A stretch of DNA of 64,000 nucleotides from G965250275 sp965250275 (GTDB lineage Bacteria > Pseudomonadota > Alphaproteobacteria > Rhodobacterales > Rhodobacteraceae), in contig OZ252297.1 of NCBI GenBank assembly GCA_965250275.1, forward strand, positions 4,154,001 to 4,218,000, in the 5' to 3' direction. This document shows, piece after piece, positions 17,548 through 25,435 of this stretch. Position numbers and translations under genes: made by a program. The notes below the pieces were generated by a model, which was not told the DNA's origin, did not search any database, and worked only from the letters and a program-made list of their open reading frames with translations. Every line of letters begins with the position of its first letter. Position 1 is the stretch's first letter.

Positions 17548-17858
17548 CACTTCGAACCAGACTGACCAAGTTGGAACGCATGATACCGCCAAGGGGCATC
17601 ACGGTTATTGCACGTGCACCTGCGGGCTGGACCGAGGAAGGAAAACAGGCGGCCCTTCAGACCTTCCTGCAGGAGCAATCTGTCACCGATCCTGTGCACG
17701 CCGACATACAAACCGGCGATCATCGCCAGCGTGATTTTGAGGTCGTGATGTGGGGCGACCTGGATGAGATTTTCGCAGCTGCCAATGCCGGGCAGCGGAT
17801 CGGCATGCCGGATCGCGAAAGCCGCAAATCCGCGCCGGATTGGAACAATCGGGGGTGA
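17544..17858 (+). CDS. hypothetical element protein
   Basis: A 104-aa protein beginning MTLRTRLTKLERMIPP, an N-terminal short helix common in small phage-like genes, then a strand-rich ITVIARAPAGW segment and an acidic region. The start at 17544 is supported by AAGGA about 8 bases upstream and by the ATGA overlap with the DUF5681 gene. The C-terminus is polar. No domain is recognised. Confidence 0.6.
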   Translation: MTLRTRLTKLERMIPPRGITVIARAPAGWTEEGKQAALQTFLQEQSVTDPVHADIQTGDHRQRDFEVVMWGDLDEIFAAANAGQRIGMPDRESRKSAPDWNNRG

Positions 17859-17911
17859 CCTGAATGGGGTATCATGATACCATTGACGCAATGAATTCGG
17901 AGGGTTCGAAA

Positions 17912-18079
17912 ATGGAAAAACCGACCCAAAAGACCGACCAAAACGAGCAGCAGCCAGATGCAACAGGGTTTGCCACACCCGAACTCACGGCCATCGTTAT
18001 GGCAAGCGTTCGAGCCATGGCATTCGACGACGCGTGCCAAGAAATGGCGATGCACCAGGAAGTGGAATCGGTACAATGA
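17912..18079 (+). CDS. small hypothetical element protein, 55 aa
   Basis: A 55-aa acidic, Gln-rich peptide beginning MEKPTQKTDQNEQQPDATG with a C-terminal helix (AIVMASVRAMAFDDACQEMA). GGAGGG stands 8 bases before ATG 17912; an upstream in-frame ATG at 17864 lacks a comparable site. The stop overlaps the next ATG (ATGA), which ties it to the large virion-type genes. Function unknown. Confidence 0.6.
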   Translation: MEKPTQKTDQNEQQPDATGFATPELTAIVMASVRAMAFDDACQEMAMHQEVESVQ

Positions 18080-19191
18080 ACGACTTCAGTTCGCGATACG
18101 TCAACGCCTTGCAGGCGGGGCTTCATCAGGGCATGGCTCTGGACACCCAGCGCCATCAGAACGCCTTGGCGCCGCTGCGTCAGCAACTCCTGCAGTCGCA
18201 GGTCGACAACTCCCGAGCGGCGGGCGCACGCTCTGCAAAAGAGTTTGAAATGCGCGTTGCACAGCACGCAGCCAGCCTTGACGCAGCTCAAGCCGCACAA
18301 CAAGCCGAAGTGATCAGGCAGGGCATTTTTGCGGCCAGCGCGGCGGCGACACCGGAACAGTGGGACGCAACAGCGTTGCAGTTCGATCAGCCTGATCTGG
18401 TAGGCCAATTCGCGCAAAAGGATGCGCTGCTGGCACAGTACATGACTGCGGCGCAGATACTTGAGCGTCAAGCCGGGTCCGAACCACCTGCAGGCTTCCG
18501 AAACCTTGAGCTGCGTGCCGAAGCGGCGGGCCTGCAAAAGGGGAGCCCTGCATATGCAGAGTTCATGCGCACAGGTGGCAGTACCGGGCAGTTCTTCGAG
18601 TTCGAGACTGCCGACGGGACCCGCTTTGCATCCGGCTTCGGTGGTGCAGGGTCTTCAAAGACCTCCCCCGCTCGAGCCGCCAAAGATCAGATGACCAACG
18701 ACATCCCGGCGGGCGGTCAGGAGGCATTTGGACTGCAGGGCGCCGCCAAAGGCGCGTTAAACACCGTATCGGACTTCTTCGGCTTCGGTGAGGTGTTCGA
18801 AAACGCGGCTGAGCAGACGCGGTTCTTTCAAAATTTGGAAGAAGGCCTGTTGGTTAATTTGTCCCAGGCATATGGCCGGCAACCCGCCCAGGCCCTGATG
18901 GAGCGGTTGCGAAACTTGGTACCCAATGCCGCAACCCTGGAGGGGCCGGATCGGGCATTTGGCGAACTTCAACAGATGCAGCGACGCTTTCAGCGTGAGT
19001 TGGCAGTGTTGGATCAGCAGCTAAACCAACGCATGTCGCAAAGTGACAGGGCTGATGTACGAGCCAGGCGGTTCGGCTTGCAGTCGGCGCTCATGACAAT
19101 TGACGAAGCGATGACGCGGTTAAGCCCGCCCACGCCACAGGCCGATCAGCGGCAGATTGACCTGATGAACCGCTTGTTGGAGGGCCAGTAA
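18076..19191 (+). CDS. virion/ejection-type structural protein (putative)
   Basis: A 371-aa, Ala/Gln-rich, mostly helical protein. Its N-terminal 120 residues look like a long helix or coiled coil (RQQLLQSQVDNSRAAGARSA). A central Gly/Ser-rich stretch (FASGFGGAGSSKTSP) follows, then another helical domain with many Gln, Arg and Leu. Composition and its place directly before an 852-aa partner resemble the internal or ejection protein pairs of tailed podophages. I recognise no specific family, so the structural role is inferred from composition and neighbours. Confidence 0.55.
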   Translation: MNDFSSRYVNALQAGLHQGMALDTQRHQNALAPLRQQLLQSQVDNSRAAGARSAKEFEMRVAQHAASLDAAQAAQQAEVIRQGIFAASAAATPEQWDATALQFDQPDLVGQFAQKDALLAQYMTAAQILERQAGSEPPAGFRNLELRAEAAGLQKGSPAYAEFMRTGGSTGQFFEFETADGTRFASGFGGAGSSKTSPARAAKDQMTNDIPAGGQEAFGLQGAAKGALNTVSDFFGFGEVFENAAEQTRFFQNLEEGLLVNLSQAYGRQPAQALMERLRNLVPNAATLEGPDRAFGELQQMQRRFQRELAVLDQQLNQRMSQSDRADVRARRFGLQSALMTIDEAMTRLSPPTPQADQRQIDLMNRLLEGQ

Positions 19192-21750
19192 GTGACCGAC
19201 GTAACCTTTGAAAACGCGCTGAAGGCGATGGATATCGCTTTGGAAAAGGGCGACACCGATGCAGCGCGGGAAATGGCGCGTCTGGCCAAATCGCTTGAAG
19301 GTCAGGCGGTACCAACAGATGCCAATACCGGGTTCATGCCGCAATTGAACAAGGGCATCTCGGAAACGGCTGGTGGGCTGATCGACTTCCTAAACCCGTT
19401 TGATCAGCCTCACGCGCTGAACCCTTTTCCGGAGGGCACTGGGTCGGCGGAGGACGGTGTCGAGGCGCTATTCGAACGTGCAGGCGTTGAATTTGCAGAC
19501 GCTGAACCCTCCAACACAACCGAGGCCATTGCTCGCGGCATCGGTCAGGGCGCTGCGTCGCTGATCCCCGTCGCAGCAACGGCCCAAAGGTTACGCACAG
19601 TCGGTGGCACTGTCGGGCAGTTTGCTGACGATGCATATCGCGCGCTCACCACAAAGGTTGGTGCAATGTCGGAGCCACTGGCAGCGGGCATTGGCGCAGG
19701 CGCAGAACAGCTGACAATGGAGGCCGGCGCACCGGACTGGATGCAAAACACTGCAGCAATCGCTGCCCCGATGTCCATTCCGGCTGCCGCTGCAGCGACC
19801 AGGGGTATCGCGAAGGCTTCACCTGTTGGAATTGTTGCGCGAAAGGTGGCATCGGACCTCGCTCCGTTCACCAAATCCGGCGCCCGCGCCGTTGCTGGAA
19901 AGCGCATACAGGACCTGGCAGGAGGCCCGGAGCGCGCGGAAGAGCTGGCGAGCCGCGTTGTTACGGAAAACCCGCTCAATCTGACGCCCGCCCAACAAAC
20001 GGGCGACCCAAACATGCTGGCCGTTGAAAAGCTGGCTTCCGATCAAGATCCGAACATTCGCAACCGACTGACGGCCCGGAAGGACGAGGCCCATCAGTTG
20101 GCCCAAAACGAAGTTTCTTCGGTTGGGGGCTCAACAGCCGACATCGAACATTCGCAGTCCTTTTTTGAGCACAGGCGCCGCGCGTTCGCGGCCAACCTGC
20201 AAGCCAGGGCAGATGCTGCTCAAAAGGGCGCAGATGAGCGCTTGCAAGGCATCACCAGCACGCGCACAGACGGCGACAACAGCCTTGCGGCAACCAAAGG
20301 CATAGAGAGCGCCAGAAGGGCCGCCAGGGCCGACGAGAAGCGCCTCTGGTCGGCTGTAGCCAAAGATGTGACTGTCCCCACCACCCGCTCGCGGGCAAAG
20401 GCTCAGGAGTGGGTAGAGGAGCTGGGGCGGGCCGGTGCTGGTAATATGCCGGACCTAGCGCGCAAACTCCTGGTCGACGAGGCCGGCTACGGCGAAATGG
20501 AAACGGCCAAGGAGATGCATCGGCTTTACTCGAAGCTGCGCGAGGTGGCGCGAAATGCGCGGTCGGGGAACAATCGACAGGAAACGCTGGGGCTGGTCGC
20601 AGATGACATCGCTGACGCCATATTGGCCGATTTAGGGGCTGTTGACGGCAGCACATCTGTTGGCAAGCAAATCAACGAAGCGAGAGCTTTCAGCGCTGCT
20701 CTTCACGAAACGTTTGGCCGTGGGGCCCCGGGCCGGCTCGCAAAGCGCACGCTCGACGGTGACACCGCCATCGATCCTGAGCTTGCATTGAAACGTACTG
20801 TGGGACGGGGTGGTACTGAAGCCGCCGTTGCTGCGCGTCAGATTGAAACTGCGGGTGCGCCAACCGAGTTTGTTCAGGATTACATCGCGGGCCAGTTTTC
20901 TCGTCGCGCCAGTTCTGCGACGGGGGAAATCAAAACAGCCAATGCCCGCGGCTTCATGGCTGACAACAAGGAACTGTTGCAGCGGTATCCCGAGTTGCGG
21001 CAGGAAATCAGCGATGCGGTTGCGCAAAAAGAAACAGCGGAGCAGTTCGCTGCCAGGATTGCCAACCGCATACGCGCCCTGGATGATGCCAAACGCAGTG
21101 CTGTAGTGGGATTCAAAGATGCACAGACGGAAAAGGCCGCTAATGCGATCCTCAACGCGAAGAACCCGGTTCAAGCGGCGCGGCGGGTTGCAGCAGAGGC
21201 CCGCAAAGACAAGTCTGGGCGCGCTCTGGCAGGGGTTAAAGGCGCTTTTACTGATCACCTGATTGCTGGTGCACGATCCGCAAACGGCCTCAACGCTGAT
21301 CGCTTAGTAATGGCCTTGGATGATCCAAAGACAGCACGCGCCATGCGGCAGGTGTTCTCTGCGTCGGAGATGTCGCGTATGCGGTTCATCTCGAGGGAGC
21401 TTAAGAAGGCTCAGGCCAAATCCTCTGCAAACATTGGGCAGGAATTGTCCGGCGCCAGGGCAAACCGTGTCATTGAGTTCGCCGCCCGGATCATGGCCGC
21501 GAACAGGGGCGCACAGCTCGGTGAGGGCGCGGCAGGCCTGCAGACAGCGCAGATGGCCTCCTCCAACATCAAGCGCGCCTTGGCTTACCTCGCCAGCGAC
21601 AAGGCTTCACAAATGATGGCAGACGCCGTCACAGACCCGGAGCTGTTCAAGGCACTTCTGACACAGGTGGGCGCTCCCAAAGCCCAGAAGCAGTCGATTC
21701 AGTACTTCCTGCCCTACCTCATCGGAGGAGCAGTGAGTGCGGGTGGGTAA
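19192..21750 (+). CDS. large internal-virion/ejection-like protein (putative)
   Basis: An 852-aa, Ala-rich, strongly helical protein that starts with GTG directly after the stop of the preceding gene. The N-terminal part carries Gly/Ala-rich, possibly membrane-interacting stretches (about residues 60-240, e.g. AGIGAGAEQLTMEAG and AAPMSIPAAAAAT). The rest is long helices with many Arg, Ala and Gln. Such proteins are common as phage ejection or inner-core components. No lytic transglycosylase or protease motif was seen. No portal, capsid or large terminase gene is nearby, which is the main oddity of the module. Confidence 0.55.
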   Translation: MTDVTFENALKAMDIALEKGDTDAAREMARLAKSLEGQAVPTDANTGFMPQLNKGISETAGGLIDFLNPFDQPHALNPFPEGTGSAEDGVEALFERAGVEFADAEPSNTTEAIARGIGQGAASLIPVAATAQRLRTVGGTVGQFADDAYRALTTKVGAMSEPLAAGIGAGAEQLTMEAGAPDWMQNTAAIAAPMSIPAAAAATRGIAKASPVGIVARKVASDLAPFTKSGARAVAGKRIQDLAGGPERAEELASRVVTENPLNLTPAQQTGDPNMLAVEKLASDQDPNIRNRLTARKDEAHQLAQNEVSSVGGSTADIEHSQSFFEHRRRAFAANLQARADAAQKGADERLQGITSTRTDGDNSLAATKGIESARRAARADEKRLWSAVAKDVTVPTTRSRAKAQEWVEELGRAGAGNMPDLARKLLVDEAGYGEMETAKEMHRLYSKLREVARNARSGNNRQETLGLVADDIADAILADLGAVDGSTSVGKQINEARAFSAALHETFGRGAPGRLAKRTLDGDTAIDPELALKRTVGRGGTEAAVAARQIETAGAPTEFVQDYIAGQFSRRASSATGEIKTANARGFMADNKELLQRYPELRQEISDAVAQKETAEQFAARIANRIRALDDAKRSAVVGFKDAQTEKAANAILNAKNPVQAARRVAAEARKDKSGRALAGVKGAFTDHLIAGARSANGLNADRLVMALDDPKTARAMRQVFSASEMSRMRFISRELKKAQAKSSANIGQELSGARANRVIEFAARIMAANRGAQLGEGAAGLQTAQMASSNIKRALAYLASDKASQMMADAVTDPELFKALLTQVGAPKAQKQSIQYFLPYLIGGAVSAGG

Positions 21751-21757
21751 TGCATCG

Positions 21758-21862
21758 GCGCTCGGTCAAAAAGCTTGTTCCAGATGGGAACAAGCTATCC
21801 AGAAGTGGCGAAAAGGCCTGAAAGCGCTCGGTCAGCGAGCTTTTTTCAGATGAGAATAAGCT
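21758..21862. repeat. two tandem 66-bp units with hairpins
   Basis: GCGCTCGGTC occurs at 21758 and 21824. Each copy is followed by a hairpin: AGCTTGTTCC-AGATG-GGAACAAGCT (21772-21796, perfect 10-bp stem) and a decayed version with the same AGATG loop at 21838-21862. They follow the stop of the 852-aa gene. The first could act as a terminator, although the T-tract is missing; their relatives at 23.8, 23.9 and 25.35 kb point to a repeat family. Confidence 0.7.
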
Positions 21863-21930
21863 ATCTGCCTGCATTCACGTCATGGTCTGCAACAGGGTAC
21901 GGTTAAACATCCACCGTTGGTGAAAGTCGC

Positions 21931-21951
21931 ACAACCCCCATTGGGGGTTGT
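21931..21951. other. strong hairpin upstream of truncated antitoxin gene
   Basis: ACAACCCCC-ATT-GGGGGTTGT is a perfect 9-bp stem with a 3-base loop, 92 bases before the next start codon. No T-tract follows. It may be an operator or a transcript hairpin. Confidence 0.5.
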
Positions 21952-22042
21952 ACAGTTGCGGCCTTTCTCTCAGTTTGAGGAAATGCTTGTTGGCCGAACC
22001 CAAATCCGACGACTAACCACCGCCTCAAGGAGGGTATAAGGG

Positions 22043-22231
22043 ATGGCACTGAAGGTTGTTAACAACGATCCCGCCGAAGACCTGAGCGACCCCATGGACC
22101 AAGCAGAGCTTTTGGCCGAGGCATTTGCAACCGGCGATCCGGCACTTGTCGACGCCGCACTCGATACCATTGTGCGCGCCCGGAGCATGTCCCAGGTGGC
22201 TGAGAAGGCGAAGTCGGCAGGGCCGGCCTGA
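22043..22231 (+). pseudogene. truncated addiction-module antidote protein (HTH type)
   Basis: The 62-aa product matches the first half of the HigA-like addiction module antidote family (TIGR02684 type), in which GDPALVDAALDTIVRARSM is the characteristic segment before the helix-turn-helix. The reading frame then ends in a short unrelated tail (EKAKSAGPA) where the family continues through the recognition helix to about 95-100 residues. AAGGAGGG is well placed before the ATG, so it may still be expressed. No RelE/HigB-like toxin gene lies upstream or downstream. It is most simply a broken antitoxin left after loss of its toxin. Confidence 0.65.
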
Positions 22232-22279
22232 TTACTGCTACCTGAACAACCCAAAGATTTCTTCACAGGCTGACCGGAA

Positions 22280-22768
22280 CTAAGGCTGCTCGTTGCTGGC
22301 TTCCGCCATCATCAGGAACTGATGTACGCAGCGGGCAAAGTTTACTGCCACAACAAATACATTGACCAACCAGAAGAAAACCACACCGTGCATCAAAGAC
22401 ATAACTGCATAGTCTTTCGGTTCTACCACGGCCAAAAGGTAAGACATTAGGGCAACAATAGCCGCCCAGAGGATCGTGTATTTCAGCAGGCGAATGACCA
22501 TTCCATAAGTTCTGGTCAACTTAATGCGCTCTAGAAACGCGTTCCCCTTGGTCGCAACAAAGACATAAAAGGTAGCGAGGAAACCAGTGAAAATCGTAGC
22601 AAGATCAAAAACGCCTGAATAAATTGCGCCGACCTGCACCCTCTCGCCTTGAGACGCCCACAGGATAACAAATGAGACGGCGCCCGCCAGCGCAAGCGCC
22701 TTGAGAATTGGACCCCACGAAAGAAAAGTCCCAGTTGCTATCGATACGGATCGAACCAAGCTGGTCAC
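22280..22768 (-). CDS. four-helix membrane protein, RexB-like architecture
   Basis: A 162-aa inner-membrane protein with four predicted membrane segments at about residues 20-40, 50-72, 92-113 and 122-145. Between segments 2 and 3 is a basic cytoplasmic loop (FLERIKLTRTYGMVIRLLK). Size, helix number and the loop resemble lambda RexB, the membrane channel of the RexAB phage-exclusion system. This comparison is from memory and not an alignment. Its ATG overlaps the stop of the preceding cytosolic gene by four bases, so the two proteins are translationally coupled. Confidence 0.6.
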   Translation of the reverse strand: MTSLVRSVSIATGTFLSWGPILKALALAGAVSFVILWASQGERVQVGAIYSGVFDLATIFTGFLATFYVFVATKGNAFLERIKLTRTYGMVIRLLKYTILWAAIVALMSYLLAVVEPKDYAVMSLMHGVVFFWLVNVFVVAVNFARCVHQFLMMAEASNEQP

Positions 22769-23640
22769 TGCATGTACACCCTCTGTATGACTGGTAGATA
22801 GGTATCAAAAGCCTCTCGCAAAACAGCCCGCCTCGCCTCGTAGTTCGCGTCCACGTTCAAGTTATCGATACCTGGCACATCCTCTTTTACCTTAATTTGC
22901 TCCGAAAATACATCTATCGGCTCATCTTCTTCTGATATTTTCACGGTCAGCCGTTCAACATGATCTCGGTTTCCCGTTGCCCAACTGATGAGCCGATTTA
23001 CTGGCCCCCGTTGGAGTTCGCGTTCATTCTGCCCGCGCGAAAAACCGACAGACACCTCGACGCTTAGACCGCCGAAGTTGTTCGTCATTCTAGCAAGATT
23101 TTCTTCGATTTGGCGCTCGTCATGCTCCACTGCCTGCATGTCTGCTGGGCTTGCAACGCGAAATGTCACCCTTCGTGGCGTTCCATTTCTGAGCCTGTCC
23201 ATCGCATTCTCAGTGACCACTGGGCTAAGAAAAAAACCTCTGTGAGGGCTGAGAACCACCTTAACCAGCCCATCGATTCTTATTGGTGTGATTGCGTTCC
23301 GACGACTCTCCAAGAGAAGCGTGTTCGTGGCTGCGTGGTATCGAAACGCGCTACGGTGGCCAAGAGGCCGATCAGCGCCCTCAAGAGGTTGACCTTGTTC
23401 AGCGAATGGAGGGATGTTCTCGGTCTGCTGCCTGACCATCTCCCCATCCACAAAGCCGTTTCCGACGATATTCGGATCGGCTTCAAATCGCTCAAGTCTT
23501 ACTCGTATTCCGCCAAAAATATCTTGATACACCGTGCGCTCTGGGTTTTCCCAAAGCTTGTGAAGTGCTTCGAACATGGTTGCGTCACCGGTTCGAACGT
23601 TTTCGACTTGGTAGAAGCGCGCGGTGACTCTGTCATCCAT
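22765..23640 (-). CDS. cytosolic sensor-like protein, RexA/DUF6731-like
   Basis: A 291-aa soluble protein from ATG 23640, which follows GGAGG by about 9 bases; an upstream ATG at 23694 would add 18 residues. It starts with DRVTARFYQVENVRTG, has a middle strand-rich region (LGHRSAFRYHAATNTLLLES), then a second mixed domain and a helical C-terminus. The same order of short N-terminal strand, LG-x-x-S-F strand pair, ferredoxin-like second domain and terminal helix is what I recall for lambda RexA (279 aa). A RexA-like sensor driving the downstream membrane protein is the best hypothesis; DUF6731-type proteins are an alternative family name. Confidence 0.55.
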   Translation of the reverse strand: MDDRVTARFYQVENVRTGDATMFEALHKLWENPERTVYQDIFGGIRVRLERFEADPNIVGNGFVDGEMVRQQTENIPPFAEQGQPLEGADRPLGHRSAFRYHAATNTLLLESRRNAITPIRIDGLVKVVLSPHRGFFLSPVVTENAMDRLRNGTPRRVTFRVASPADMQAVEHDERQIEENLARMTNNFGGLSVEVSVGFSRGQNERELQRGPVNRLISWATGNRDHVERLTVKISEEDEPIDVFSEQIKVKEDVPGIDNLNVDANYEARRAVLREAFDTYLPVIQRVYMQ

Positions 23641-23694
23641 AAAAGGCAACCTCCAATTGATCTTGAAGTTTTCAACCTTTTCGCGATTCTGCAA

Positions 23695-24202
23695 CTACGC
23701 CAGCGCCGTTGATTTTTCGCACTCGTCGAATAGCGAGTTGCTTTGTGGCCGTAGTTTTCGCCGCGCTGGATCGAGGTGCGTTCATTGGGACGCAAGAAAG
23801 CGTTTCAGTTGGGAACGCTTTATGGGCTGCTGATCTTGGTTTTGGCAGGAGCGGCGTTCGAAGCACGACCTCGTCACAGACCATGACGAGGTTCACAAAG
23901 CGACCTCGTTTCGGTCTGGAACGAGGTTGAGTTCGTCAAGTTCGACCTTGGGAGAGGCTGAGAAATCAGGTGGAACAACTTGTTCCAGCTGAATTTGGTG
24001 GGTGCAAGATTTCAAGTCGAAGTTCGTTTGACTCGCCGGCACCAAAGTCGTGTGTCCTGCTGCGGTTTCTTGGTGGGACAAGTTGTCCCACCTACAGGCC
24101 TTTGTTTTCAAAGCTCTTTTCGCTTTGCCAGATGATCTGCCATCTGCGTTTGCGTCAGCTCCGACCGTTGAGTCCTTTGAGCCTCGTCAGTAACTTCTAA
24201 CG
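23695..24202. repeat. 508-bp palindrome-rich intergenic region
   Basis: No convincing gene. The stretch holds one copy of a dispersed repeat (23742-23773) followed by the hairpin AAAGCGTT/AACGCTTT (23797-23821). It also holds hairpins ACCTCGTCA/TGACGAGGT (23868-23892) and ACCTCGTT/AACGAGGT (23903-23927), the palindrome TGGAACAACTTGTTCCA (23971-23987) and the 21-bp palindrome with GGTGGGACAA/TTGTCCCACC arms at 24072-24092. The stems differ in sequence but remain complementary. The RexA-like gene reads leftward from this region and the DUF5071 gene rightward, so promoters for both should be here. Confidence 0.7.
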
Positions 24203-24589
24203 ATGGACCTGCAGAGTTATGTTCCCAAAGATAAGTTCGACATCGCCGCCATTGATCGAGCAAGAGCGATGGGGTTCCCTGCCCTCAACGGCGCGATACC
24301 CGATTTGCTCAGTTGGGTTCGGGACGCGAATTGGCCAGTGGCAGACGATACAGCATCTTTGCTGACTCAGGCTGGGCCGGAGATAGTGCCACACATCCAA
24401 AGCGTTTTGCGTGGGAAAGACGCGGTCTGGAAGTACTGGACGATTGACCTCATTGTAAGGCCCTCAAGTCCGGAGGTGATGTCAAAGCTGCAAGACGAAC
24501 TTGAACGTCTGGCTAGAAACCCCAACCAGCACGACAGGCTCGAAGGTGTTGATCTGTTGGCGCAAGGGGTATTGGCGACGTGGTCTTAA
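24203..24589 (+). CDS. DUF5071 domain-containing protein
   Basis: A 128-aa soluble protein of the DUF5071 family, recognisable from IPDLLSWVRDANWPVADDTASLL followed by GPEIVPHIQSVLRGKDAVWKYW and a C-terminal helix. The layout resembles short HEAT-like repeats. Members are scattered in bacteria, often beside polymorphic toxin or immunity genes, but their function is not established. No toxin partner is visible next to it. No clear ribosome-binding site precedes the ATG. Confidence 0.7.
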   Translation: MDLQSYVPKDKFDIAAIDRARAMGFPALNGAIPDLLSWVRDANWPVADDTASLLTQAGPEIVPHIQSVLRGKDAVWKYWTIDLIVRPSSPEVMSKLQDELERLARNPNQHDRLEGVDLLAQGVLATWS

Positions 24590-24761
24590 AGTCATCGAAT
24601 GGTAACTTCGACCGCTCTCTTCGATGATTACTTCTGGCGCTGTTTGAGGCAGTGATTGCGCCCGGCGACCCTTCGGGGACAGTGTCAAAGCGTCCTCTGG
24701 GGCCAGTGCTGAGAACAGGCGCTTTCCCGCAAAGCGCAGGTTAAGGTGCGAGGTTAAGTCA

Positions 24762-25274
24762 ATGCGACTGTCTATAGTGATCATTGCGTTCATGTTGCTA
24801 GGCAATGATCATGCTGAAGCGCAGACGGTAAGCACGATCAAGCGCCAGATGATCCAAGAGTCCATTGCCCGGTATCCGGGTAACTGTCCTTGTCCATTCA
24901 GCAGAGCCAGCAATGGCTCAAGGTGTGGCGGGAGAAGCGCCTGGTCGCGCCCAGGAGGCAGATCACCTTTGTGCTATGGGGACGACATCTCTGACGCGAT
25001 GGTTCGCTCTTGGATGCAGCGAAATGGCATGGCTGTGGATCGTAGCACTGGCGGCACTTCAGACGCAGAACGCGCCACAATCAGGGAAGTACAAGCGGAG
25101 TTAAACCGGCTGGGCTGCGACGCTGGAACTCCAAATGGAGTGATTGGCCCAAACAGCAGAGAAGCACTCCGACAGTTTGCGGGTGCAGCCAACATCCCAT
25201 TCAAAGTGTCCGATTTCCGTTCACAGCTCTTCTTGAGAAGGCTTCAGGGGGTTACTTCTCAGGTGTGCCGGTAA
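24762..25274 (+). CDS. secreted peptidoglycan-binding-domain protein
   Basis: A 170-aa exported protein. A signal peptide (about residues 1-20, ending AEA-Q) is followed by a Cys-rich motif CPCPFSRASNGSRCGGRSAW and SRPGGRSPLCYGDDIS. A C-terminal peptidoglycan-binding_1-like domain includes REVQAELNRLGCDAGTPNGVIG and SREALRQF. The Cys-rich part is a segment I have seen in other alphaproteobacterial secreted proteins, but its role is unknown. It probably acts at the cell wall. Preceded by AAGGTG at moderate spacing. Confidence 0.72.
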   Translation: MRLSIVIIAFMLLGNDHAEAQTVSTIKRQMIQESIARYPGNCPCPFSRASNGSRCGGRSAWSRPGGRSPLCYGDDISDAMVRSWMQRNGMAVDRSTGGTSDAERATIREVQAELNRLGCDAGTPNGVIGPNSREALRQFAGAANIPFKVSDFRSQLFLRRLQGVTSQVCR

Positions 25275-25297
25275 TCAGGTCAAAAACGGTTGATGCA

Positions 25298-25370
25298 TTG
25301 TGGCCGCAGTTTCCGCCGCGCTGGATCGGTGAAACTTTGGCAGCCAAGAAAAAACGTTCCAGACGAGAAC
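25298..25370. repeat. dispersed repeat, copy B
   Basis: Bases 25298-25329 match 23742-23773 closely (shared core CCGCCGCGCTGGATCG). They are followed, as in that copy, by two small hairpins: CTTTGG-CAG-CCAAG and a slightly decayed ACGTTC-CAGAC-GAACAT type stem. The stretch 25275-25435 has no other recognised feature. Confidence 0.65.
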
Positions 25371-25435
25371 ATTTTAACGGCCTGCCACGATTGATGTCGG
25401 AAACAGCGACTACGAGATGAACCAAATGCCAGTTG

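Noticed and set aside
23110..23712. 200-codon open frame on the + strand opposite the RexA-like gene
   Set aside because: No recognisable protein, no ribosome-binding site, and it is antisense to a gene with a good start and operon overlap.
21758..24092. CRISPR array
   Set aside because: The repeats here are irregular palindromes with differing stems and no equal spacers; no cas gene is present anywhere in the window.
23695..24202. Retron or type III toxin-antitoxin RNA
   Set aside because: No reverse transcriptase gene and no tandem 30-40-base antitoxin repeats with a ToxN-like gene are nearby.
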